From NCBI GenBank assembly GCA_028717325.1, contig JAQUOB010000020.1, positions 1 through 12,611 of the forward strand: DNA of 12,611 nt, written 5' to 3'. The translations under genes were made by a program, and so were the position numbers. Source of the stretch: Candidatus Margulisiibacteriota bacterium. Lineage in GTDB: Bacteria > Margulisbacteria > WOR-1 > O2-12-FULL-45-9 > XYB2-FULL-48-7. Shown here piece by piece: positions 6,451-12,611 of this stretch; position 1 is the stretch's first letter, and the number at the start of each line of letters is the position of its first letter. A model generated the notes under the pieces. That model was given only the letters and a program-made list of their open reading frames with translations. It was not told where the DNA came from and made no database searches.

Positions 6451-7680
6451 ATGAATTTAAATAGAGTATTTATAATATTATTATTAATGTCGGCTTTTGT
6501 CGTTTGCGGTATGGCCGCGGCCGACAAGTTGACCGGCGGGGGATATACATTGTATGACTCGATCAACTCCGGCGGAGCCACACTGCAGGGTGGGGGCTAC
6601 GTCCTCAAAGATGCCAAAGGGGAGGTTTTGGGCGGGCAGATGACCGGCGGCGGTTATTCTTTTTGGCCGGGACTGTATGGGCTTTTCGTGGGTGGCGTGA
6701 TCGAGGTGCCGGGTGTGCCTTACGGCACCGTGCCGCTCTATATCCGCCGCAATGTTACGGGGAATTTAAAGAACATCGAAATAACCTGGGAAGCGAAGTA
6801 CGTCAATCCAAAAATTTACGCCACTTCCGGTGCCGGGAGCGGCGAATACACAAGTGTTTATTCGGCCCAATGGCTGCCGGTAACCGAAACCGGCGCAGTA
6901 AAAACCGGCCTGCCTGTCCCGTGGGGGACTTTTAAGCTGGCCGCCGGCACAACTGTCCTAACTCATGAGGCCCAGCTTGGCCTGGGCACCACCGAATGTT
7001 ATTACAAGGGGTTCCAGGCGACGATCGCCAACCCGACCACCGCGACCGACCCGGAAACAACTTTGCCGATCTTCCCCCAGGCCTGGGCGGTGGGGAAAGT
7101 GAACATGAACTTGTCGGGCACTGTTAATTTAATTTCAATGCCATTCGTCCCTTATAATAATTCTATCGACGAGGTCTTTGCCGGCCAGATCAATAATAAC
7201 GGCACGCTGTTGGCTGGCTATTCGAACAGCACCAAAGCTTACAGTATTTATAAATACAGCGGCACTTATCCGACCGGCCAATGGGGGCTGACCACAGGCA
7301 ACGCTTTTCCGATCTCGGCCGGGGCTGCCTATTGGGTCATGGGCTCGCCGGCCGGCACGATCACCCTGATCGGCTCGGTCGAAACGCGTACTTATACATC
7401 GACCTTAACTCCGGGGCCCAATCTCTTTGCCCTGCCGACGCCCATGAAACGGGCGACGGTCGACGCGGCTAACCTTTTACCGGCCGGCCACAGCGGCGAC
7501 CTGCTGGCCAGGTACAACAATAAATCCAAGTCCTACGAAATGCAGATATCGGACGGCTCCGTTTGGAAGAGGACCGAACCGACCAACCCACCGGTCTACG
7601 GCCTTAATCCCGGGTGGGGCTTCTGGTACATCAATACATCCAAGACCAATAATGTTACATATACTTTGACGTTGCCGTGA
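6451..7680 (+). CDS. Secreted protein A: GGGY repeats plus two shared C-terminal modules
   Basis: 409 residues. Signal peptide 1-24, cleavage after AAA; the Cys at 19 does not sit in a lipobox (FVVC), so it is not called a lipoprotein. The mature start has three GGGY repeats (LTGGGYTL, LQGGGYVL, MTGGGYSF at about 27, 45 and 64), ending in FWPGLYG. A beta domain follows (about 90-210), with ITWEAK and YYKGFQ matching ITW/VTW and YYRG landmarks of the gene at 11414. After AVGKVNMNL come two copies of the module shared across this operon: 222-308 (NLISMPF, then AAYWVMG) and 322-409 (NLFALPT, then GWGFWYIN). No catalytic residues are recognised. It opens a run of five secreted genes; 21 bp separate it from the next. 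The in-frame TAG at 6445-6447 leaves 6451 as the only start. Function unknown, probably surface or matrix. Confidence 0.8.
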   Translation: MNLNRVFIILLLMSAFVVCGMAAADKLTGGGYTLYDSINSGGATLQGGGYVLKDAKGEVLGGQMTGGGYSFWPGLYGLFVGGVIEVPGVPYGTVPLYIRRNVTGNLKNIEITWEAKYVNPKIYATSGAGSGEYTSVYSAQWLPVTETGAVKTGLPVPWGTFKLAAGTTVLTHEAQLGLGTTECYYKGFQATIANPTTATDPETTLPIFPQAWAVGKVNMNLSGTVNLISMPFVPYNNSIDEVFAGQINNNGTLLAGYSNSTKAYSIYKYSGTYPTGQWGLTTGNAFPISAGAAYWVMGSPAGTITLIGSVETRTYTSTLTPGPNLFALPTPMKRATVDAANLLPAGHSGDLLARYNNKSKSYEMQISDGSVWKRTEPTNPPVYGLNPGWGFWYINTSKTNNVTYTLTLP

Positions 7681-7701
7681 TCGATCTAAGGAGGAATAAT
7701 T

Positions 7702-8832
7702 ATGAGTAGAAAAATTCTGGTTACGGGGGGGCTAATATTATTGATCTCGACTGCCGCCTTAGCTGCCTTTAATCTTTCGGGCACCGCGGCCCCCAATGCC
7801 CTCTGTGAGATAATAGAAGTTACCGGCAGCCCGGTTTATACTATTGCCGCCGGCGGGGTTGTCAATGCTACCGCTTATAGTGATTCGGCCAATAATGTAC
7901 TAAGTTTTAAAGCCGATAGTGCCGGAAATATTTCTTATCAATACGGCGAGAACGAAGAAACGCTTAAGAACGGTGTCCCGATCGGCGCCAAAACATTGAT
8001 GATCAGGGCCTGGGATGGCGGCAAGGTTGGGACCGGGAAATATAGTTATTCGCAGACATTTCCGCTCGGAACCTCTCAAGGCGGGATCCAGGCAATATCT
8101 TTATCATTCCCGGCCTGGTATAACCAGGGAAAACCCCCGGCGCCCGGCATAACCGCGACCCAAACCGGCTATGACCTGCAGATCAGGCCGCTGATCAATG
8201 CCGTTTTGGACCTGGCGCCTCTGGCCGGCTATGAAATTGTCTCGATCAAAGGCGGCAAATTCAACTATAAGATCTCAACTGGCGGTGTGGCGGTTGACCA
8301 AGTTAACAGCGATCTGGCGTCGCTCGGATTTGATCCGACCAAATTAAGCGCCGGCCTGACTTATCATATAGTTGCCTATGCCAGGAACGGGTTTGGCGAC
8401 GGGTCGGAAGCCGCCGCTGACGTGGCGACCAAAGGGCTGGCTATGACCGGCGAATTGATCTGGAATTTCTATAAGGGAACAACATTGGCCATCAACCAGC
8501 ACGAATTGTATATCGATCCTACAAAGCCGATCTCTTTCGCGAATGGTAATGGGTATACAATTGTTCCCGGTCCGGTCAAGGTCAAAGACCTGGTTAACGC
8601 GATAAACGCTTACGCCGTCGCAAAGGGTATTCCGGCTAATACGGTTACCACTGTCGGCTGGTGGGATTCGGATCGGCCCGACCAACAAATGTTTGGGTAT
8701 GTTATCGCCGGCAGCACTTACACCAAAAGCTCGACGTTTATTGCCGATAACGGCGATGAGCCGTTAAAACAAAATCGAACCTATCAGTTCAGTGTGCAGG
8801 GAGCTTTTGACGGGTTCAGCCTGAAGAATTAA
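7702..8832 (+). CDS. Secreted protein B: Fn3-like domain plus one shared module
   Basis: 376 residues. Strong ribosome site AAGGAGGA (7688-7695), six bases before the ATG. Signal peptide 1-21 or 22 (cleavage after ALA). Residues 30-135 are a beta domain with the landmark LMIRAWDGG followed by GKYSYSQTFPLG. Residues 147-247 resemble a fibronectin-III fold: TGYDLQIRP, a central strand, then LTYHIVAYARNGFGDGS and VATKG. The C-terminal 250-376 is a single copy of the operon's shared module in a variant form (INQHELYIDP, VKDLVNAINAYA, VGWWDSDRPDQQMFGYV, NRTYQFSV). The same layout recurs in the gene at 10259 (AYDLCDFINKFYG, RSFGTWDE, GRGYQVFV), so the two look like relatives. One Cys, no active site seen. 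Function unknown. Confidence 0.78.
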   Translation: MSRKILVTGGLILLISTAALAAFNLSGTAAPNALCEIIEVTGSPVYTIAAGGVVNATAYSDSANNVLSFKADSAGNISYQYGENEETLKNGVPIGAKTLMIRAWDGGKVGTGKYSYSQTFPLGTSQGGIQAISLSFPAWYNQGKPPAPGITATQTGYDLQIRPLINAVLDLAPLAGYEIVSIKGGKFNYKISTGGVAVDQVNSDLASLGFDPTKLSAGLTYHIVAYARNGFGDGSEAAADVATKGLAMTGELIWNFYKGTTLAINQHELYIDPTKPISFANGNGYTIVPGPVKVKDLVNAINAYAVAKGIPANTVTTVGWWDSDRPDQQMFGYVIAGSTYTKSSTFIADNGDEPLKQNRTYQFSVQGAFDGFSLKN

Positions 8833-8844
8833 TGAGGAGAGATT

Positions 8845-8851
8845 AAAAAGG
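8845..8851 (+). promoter_or_regulatory. Ribosome binding site supporting a GTG start at 8860
   Basis: AAAAAGG ends eight bases before GTG 8860. A second site, GAGGAGAG (8834-8841), is better placed for an ATG at 8852 that is in another frame and stops after six codons (8852-8872). Confidence 0.55.
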
Positions 8852-8859
8852 ATGTTCCG

Positions 8860-10236
8860 GTGCTGGATTTAAAAAAGATAATACTGTTATTAATAGTTTT
8901 ACCGACCGTAATGGTAGCGGCGGCACTGCCGGCCAAAGCGGTCGACCCCTATTTTAACGCTTTGTACTGGTTAAAAGGGAAAGTGACTATAAATGGTCCC
9001 GGCCCGACATCCCCGGCGGCCTTGAGGAAGGTAGTTTTTTACCAGGTTTTACCGGGAACGTTTACAACTATAAATGTGGCTGCAATGCCGGGCCCGATCT
9101 TTGGGTCTTTTAATTATTGGCTCAATATTTATGATAACGCGCTGCTGCCGATCGACCCGGCCCAGGAATATTGGGCGGCGGTCGCGCGGGACCCTAATGA
9201 CAACTACGGCGCGAACCCGCAAAAAGTCGTGATCAACGTGAATGGTTTTAACGAGATCAATTTCACGCTGGCCTACGGCGAAGGGCCGATCTTGATCGAA
9301 GACAACGGCCTTGTTCGCAACACTGTTATTGAGCGTGACGGCGCGGACATCAAGCTGTCGTGGTCGTATGATCCGAATTCAAGCGTGACAAAAGCGGACA
9401 TCTGGCGGCAGGCGGGGCAGGGGATCAGCCATGCCGAAAACGTGGTCCCGGGAGGGATCGACTGGACCTTGGTCGCAAAAGGACAGGGAACGACCTGGAA
9501 AGACGCCAATCAGGTCGGCAATAATACCAACGCTTATTACCGCGTGGTACCGGCCGATACCGTGATTAAACAGGTCGGCGAATCATTGGGCGGGAATCTG
9601 CAGATATTTTTACAGTCAAATAATGCCAAAACGGTCGGTAAAGTTGATGTCCAAATGACCAAGGGGTGGAATTCAGTTTCATCCCCTTTCATCAATAAAA
9701 CTTTTGGCGGCAACGCGGGTGTTGCGGGCGACGGTTTCGGCGAAGGTGACACCGTTTCATTCTGGGGCGAGGATATTCAAAACTTTGAACTTGGCTTTAG
9801 ATATTCGGCGACTAACCACTGGGTGATCCCCAACAACGAGAATTATTTGGTGCCGGGCCGGGGCTGTATGTTCAATATAGCGAACGTAGCTAACCCGCCG
9901 TTAAAAGTGACGCTCATCGGTGAGATCAGCGGCTTTGACGTCGGTAAAGACATTAAAATAAAGTGGAACGACGTCGGCAATCCGTTCCCGCGCCTGTTGG
10001 ATGCCGGCGGCTTTTATCCCGTTAACCTGACCACCACGCCTCCGAACCTGCCGACGCTGGTTGAAGGTGATACCATTCAGTCATGGAACAGCCTGACCCA
10101 GAACTTTGAGAAGTCCATGAGATGGGATAACACGGCCAAGGTCTGGCAGACCAGTTTTGGCTTTAATCCGGGTGAAGGTTACTGGCTTAACCATGTTTCG
10201 ACGGCGAATCAATTCCATTGGACAGTGAAGAAATAA
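8860..10236 (+). CDS. Secreted protein C: N-terminal beta domain, Fn3-like domain and two shared modules
   Basis: 458 residues from a GTG start. Signal peptide 1-27 (cleavage after AKA). Residues 28-140 form a beta domain (ALYWLKGKV, VVFYQVLPGTF, DNYGANPQKVVINVNGFN). Residues 150-260 are Fn3-like (ERDGADIKLSWSYD, then AYYRVVPAD). After VGKVDVQM come two shared modules: 268-355 (GWNSVSSPF, DTVSFW, PGRGCMFNI) and 368-458 (WNDVGNPFPRL, DTIQSWN, RWDN, PGEGYWLN). The first module has Cys-Met where the second has Tyr-Trp. The protein matches the gene at 11414 along its whole visible length (YQVLPGTF/YQLTPQTY; GYGADP/NYGANP; NGADVEVTWD/DGADIKLSWS). Close spacing on both sides (27 and 22 bp) places it in the operon. 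Function unknown, with no catalytic signature; surface location inferred. Confidence 0.8.
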   Translation: MLDLKKIILLLIVLPTVMVAAALPAKAVDPYFNALYWLKGKVTINGPGPTSPAALRKVVFYQVLPGTFTTINVAAMPGPIFGSFNYWLNIYDNALLPIDPAQEYWAAVARDPNDNYGANPQKVVINVNGFNEINFTLAYGEGPILIEDNGLVRNTVIERDGADIKLSWSYDPNSSVTKADIWRQAGQGISHAENVVPGGIDWTLVAKGQGTTWKDANQVGNNTNAYYRVVPADTVIKQVGESLGGNLQIFLQSNNAKTVGKVDVQMTKGWNSVSSPFINKTFGGNAGVAGDGFGEGDTVSFWGEDIQNFELGFRYSATNHWVIPNNENYLVPGRGCMFNIANVANPPLKVTLIGEISGFDVGKDIKIKWNDVGNPFPRLLDAGGFYPVNLTTTPPNLPTLVEGDTIQSWNSLTQNFEKSMRWDNTAKVWQTSFGFNPGEGYWLNHVSTANQFHWTVKK

Positions 10237-10242
10237 ATTGTC

Positions 10243-10248
10243 GGGAGG
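10243..10248 (+). promoter_or_regulatory. Ribosome binding site fixing the start at 10259
   Basis: GGGAGG ends ten bases before ATG 10259 and lies downstream of an in-frame TTG at 10238, so the TTG cannot use it. Starting at 10259 also gives a clean signal peptide (MNKFKILIIGG). Confidence 0.75.
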
Positions 10249-10258
10249 TAAAGAGAAA

Positions 10259-11404
10259 ATGAACAAATTTAAAATTCTAATAATTGGAGGGTTGATGCTT
10301 TTAACGGCTCTGCCGGGCTTTGCCTCGAACGGCAATCCCAGGATCCCCAGCACGAATGCCGGTATTGACAACGCTTTAGTTTTTTGCGGCGCCGCGCCTT
10401 ATCAGGATGATGACGCAACCAATGTTCCGGCCGGACTTTATTTACTGGGTATGCCGAATGATTATGAGATCGACAAATTAGCTTATCCGGGTTACGCCAA
10501 ATATTGGGTGAAAAAAACGCCGGTCGAAACTAATTATGGCAATATTTTATTAAAGAGCGCGGGCAAATATGCCGTTGTCCCATTTACGCTCGGCTCACCC
10601 GCTGGACCGGCGGATGAACCGATCAATACTGTAACCTGGTATGATGCCGGTGTCCCGGAATTGGCTTCCGATATTACTGTGGAGGCTGGCTATGAGACCG
10701 CCAGGGCGACCTGGAAAGTTAACAAGGCAAAAATATGTAATTATTCGATCTTTGAGATCACTGTGGTCAAAAAGGCCGACGGGACGACGGTAAATGCAAT
10801 AGTTAACGGCGTCCCCACCTCGCCGACCGTCCTTTCCGGCGGCGCGCGCTCCTACGCGTTCGGAGAGCTGATCGACGGCCGCAAGCTCGAGAGCGGGACG
10901 AAATATGAGGTGATGATCGTCGGCAAGGTTCAGAAAAAGGCGGTCAAATCGGGCGATCCCATCGATTATTATGCATCAGCTCCGGGCGCCGCGGCATTTA
11001 CCACCCTTTCAGGTGGCGCCGGGGCCAAATTTACAATTAACATTAAGCGAACAATGGTTTCCGGCTTAGGCATCAACTCGTTCTCCGTGCCCATGGCGGT
11101 CACGACCGTCGGCGGCACCAATACGCCGCTCGACGGGACCAGCATAACCACCGCCTATGACCTTTGCGATTTCATTAACAAGTTCTACGGTGCATCGAAG
11201 TCGCTGGTCAGGTCGTTCGGCACCTGGGACGAAACGGCTCAATTAGAAAGCGGCGCCACGATCAGTTACTCCGCACCGGGAGTTATCGATGGGGCCAGCT
11301 CGACGGCGCTGAAGGCGATCAACCTGCAGGCCGGCCGGGGTTATCAGGTCTTTGTTAAGCCGGATGTTGACGCGGATGTCAGCTTGACCTTTACTTTGCA
11401 ATAG
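10259..11404 (+). CDS. Secreted protein B': Fn3-like domain plus one shared module
   Basis: 381 residues from ATG 10259. Signal peptide 1-22 (cleavage after GFA). Residues 38-128 are a beta domain (YLLGMPNDYE, YAKYWVKK, AGKYAVVPFTLG). Residues 133-250 are Fn3-like: ITVEAGYETARATW, a middle insert with GGARSYAFGELIDG, then LESGTKYEVMIVGK and AAAFTT. Residues 256-381 are one copy of the shared module: KFTINI, GINSFSVPM, AYDLCDFINKFYG, LVRSFGTWDE, LQAGRGYQVFVK. It keeps the DLV/DLC-x-x-IN helix found in the gene at 7702 but not in the two-module proteins, which supports a B/B' pairing. N-terminal likeness to B is weak (GKYSYSQTFPLG against GKYAVVPFTLG). DNA from about 10800 on is richer in G+C than the first third of the gene. 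Function unknown. Confidence 0.8.
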   Translation: MNKFKILIIGGLMLLTALPGFASNGNPRIPSTNAGIDNALVFCGAAPYQDDDATNVPAGLYLLGMPNDYEIDKLAYPGYAKYWVKKTPVETNYGNILLKSAGKYAVVPFTLGSPAGPADEPINTVTWYDAGVPELASDITVEAGYETARATWKVNKAKICNYSIFEITVVKKADGTTVNAIVNGVPTSPTVLSGGARSYAFGELIDGRKLESGTKYEVMIVGKVQKKAVKSGDPIDYYASAPGAAAFTTLSGGAGAKFTINIKRTMVSGLGINSFSVPMAVTTVGGTNTPLDGTSITTAYDLCDFINKFYGASKSLVRSFGTWDETAQLESGATISYSAPGVIDGASSTALKAINLQAGRGYQVFVKPDVDADVSLTFTLQ

Positions 11405-11408
11405 GGAG
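11404..11408 (+). promoter_or_regulatory. Ribosome binding site for a TTG start at 11414
   Basis: GGGAG begins on the last base of the previous stop codon and ends five bases before TTG 11414. No ATG or GTG lies in this frame before or within the signal peptide. Confidence 0.65.
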
Positions 11409-11413
11409 ATAAA

Positions 11414-12611
11414 TTGCTGAAACGGGTTATATATAGTTTAATCTTGATAGTCGGCTTAGGTCTGGTCAGCCATGCCCAGCAGGGTGTGTTTTTGCCAATT
11501 TATTTTGTGCAGGGCAATTTAATTCACCAGTTAGGGCCTAACACGCCGATCAACCATAATGTCTTGTTCTATCAATTAACTCCGCAAACATACGGGGTCA
11601 ACCAAAACTTTACGGGCAGTACCGGGCTCAACAATAAGTTCCCGTATCTGATCAATGTGTTCAGGTCGCAATATTTTGGGGCCTTTAATCTGTCGCCCGG
11701 CACATATAAGATCGGCGTGCCGACCGGGGCTGATGGCTACGGCGCGGACCCGGTGGATATCGTGATCAGCGGGAACGGTTTTGACACGAAAGATCTTAAT
11801 CTGGTTTTGGGCGGCGGTGGGGGCTTACTCCCGCCGGCCGGGACCCTCGCTCTGCAGATCGCGCGTAATGGGGCCGACGTTGAAGTAACCTGGGATAGCA
11901 TCAACAATAAAAATGTTCAAATCTTCGCCAGGGTCGGGGATGGGACCGGCAAGTTCTCTAACACGCCGGGCGACTGGGTGCAAGTTGTAAAAGACGACGT
12001 TTTGGTTAATAATCCTTTGCCCCCCGGATCATTTGCGATCGCGGCCGGCAAGCTGACCCACAAAAAACAGGTGGGCGTCGACACGGCCAACCTGGCCGAG
12101 GTTTATTATCGCGGGTTAAAGCAAGGCATTGTCGCTTCGGCGATCAGTAATGACCCCAATTTCCCCAATCCTCCCGGTACGACATATATAGCGTCCGCCT
12201 GGCCGGTAGGGAAAGTGAATGTTAACGTCACCAGCGGACCGAATCTTTTCGCGACGCCATTCACCAATCAGAGTGCGGCGATAAGTAACGCCTTATTTAC
12301 TCAAATAGATGTAAATAATGTGGAAGTTTATCAGTTTGACGATCAGGCAAAAACCTACACGAAAGCGACTTTCACGGGGGGCAACTGGACGTATGTTGGC
12401 GGTCCGGCGGAGGAAATTAAGCCCGGGAATGCTTTCTGGGTGAAGAATTGGACGGGAATATTGACGGTAATGGGGAACAACATTAATCAGCAATTTACCA
12501 GGACCATCTATCCGGGCGCGAACCTGCTGGGATCCCCGAGCGCCAGGGGAATGGACCTGGGTCAGGCGGGACTTTTGCCGAAAGCCGGCCACGAGATGTA
12601 CCTTTTTGATA
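11414..12611 (+). CDS. Secreted protein C' (partial, runs off the window edge)
   Basis: A frame open from TTG 11414 to the last base gives 399 residues without a stop. Signal peptide 1-21 (MLKRVIYSLI, cleavage after SHA). N-terminal beta domain 22-132 (PIYFVQGNL, VLFYQLTPQTYG, GYGADPVDIVISGNGFD), a Gly/Pro hinge (134-142), then an Fn3-like domain 143-260 (ARNGADVEVTWD, EVYYRGLKQ). After PVGKVNVNV, shared module 1 spans 274-353 (NLFATPF, VEVYQFDD, NWTYV, KPGNAFWVKNW). Module 2 begins at 366 (GANLLGSPS, KAGHEMYLFD) and is cut by the edge. By comparison with the genes at 6451 and 8860, about 50-60 more residues with a PG-x-G-Y/F-W motif are expected. It aligns with protein C over its full length and shares the Fn3-to-module region with protein A. 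It lies nine bases after the previous stop. Confidence 0.82.
   Translation, partial: MLKRVIYSLILIVGLGLVSHAQQGVFLPIYFVQGNLIHQLGPNTPINHNVLFYQLTPQTYGVNQNFTGSTGLNNKFPYLINVFRSQYFGAFNLSPGTYKIGVPTGADGYGADPVDIVISGNGFDTKDLNLVLGGGGGLLPPAGTLALQIARNGADVEVTWDSINNKNVQIFARVGDGTGKFSNTPGDWVQVVKDDVLVNNPLPPGSFAIAAGKLTHKKQVGVDTANLAEVYYRGLKQGIVASAISNDPNFPNPPGTTYIASAWPVGKVNVNVTSGPNLFATPFTNQSAAISNALFTQIDVNNVEVYQFDDQAKTYTKATFTGGNWTYVGGPAEEIKPGNAFWVKNWTGILTVMGNNINQQFTRTIYPGANLLGSPSARGMDLGQAGLLPKAGHEMYLFD

Noticed and set aside
6471..6476. TATAAT inside the signal-peptide region of protein A
   Set aside because: No matching -35 box at a proper distance; AT-rich Ile/Leu codons explain it.
6451..6525. Protein A as a lipoprotein
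   Set aside because: The Cys follows FVV, which does not meet the lipobox rule at the -1 position; AAA cleavage is better.
10238..10258. TTG start for protein B' seven codons upstream
   Set aside because: The ribosome site GGGAGG lies downstream of that TTG and correctly before ATG 10259.
6451..12611. Type IX secretion C-terminal sorting domains on the operon proteins
   Set aside because: I do not see the conserved C-terminal G-x-Y and K-h-h-x patterns in the last 70 residues of the complete proteins; only the PorV-like barrel hints at such a system.

Overview
The window carries one strand of tightly packed genes, nearly all for exported, cell-surface proteins. It suggests an uncultured diderm (outer-membrane) bacterium of moderate G+C. 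The pointers are a PorV/PorQ-like outer-membrane beta-barrel fused to S-layer-homology (SLH) repeats, Sec signal peptides on eight of the nine main genes, and frequent AAGGAGG/GGGAGG ribosome sites. A candidate-phylum lineage of the Margulisbacteria/WOR-1 kind is my best guess. That is an inference from architecture only, since there is no rRNA or marker gene here.

Layout. 1-93: probable tail of an upstream gene, then a consensus-like promoter overlapping a ribosome site. 94-2070: secreted Asp-box/beta-propeller protein with TIG and Ig-like domains. 2087-4090: PorV/PorQ-like barrel with three C-terminal SLH repeats. 4071-4156: a duplicated gene tail flanking a palindromic element. 4158-4532: small protein with five near-identical 9-residue repeats and a coiled coil, the only main gene product without a signal peptide. 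4574-6364: secreted fibre/adhesin ending in a self-cleaving Peptidase_S74 chaperone domain. 6365-6450: short G-rich gap. 6451-12611 (continuing past the edge): five consecutive secreted proteins, gaps of 9 to 27 bp, very likely one operon.

The main discovery is in the last block. All five proteins end in one or two copies of a shared module of roughly 80-100 residues (pattern: N-x-h-S-x-P, then a D-x-h or h-x-x-W/Y core, then P/Q-G-x-G/A-Y/F-W). The third and fifth genes are full-length relatives of each other, and the second and fourth look like relatives too. The order reads A-B-C-B'-C', as if a two-gene block had been duplicated in tandem. I recognise no named system in this operon.

Working picture (inference): the SLH-barrel protein ties outer membrane to cell wall, the S74 protein forms a trimeric surface fibre, and the A-B-C-B'-C' proteins are a secreted surface set sharing a C-terminal module. 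No enzyme active site is visible apart from the S74 Ser-Lys pair. No tRNA, rRNA, CRISPR array, transposase or integrase was seen. No gene-free stretch exceeds 100 bp.
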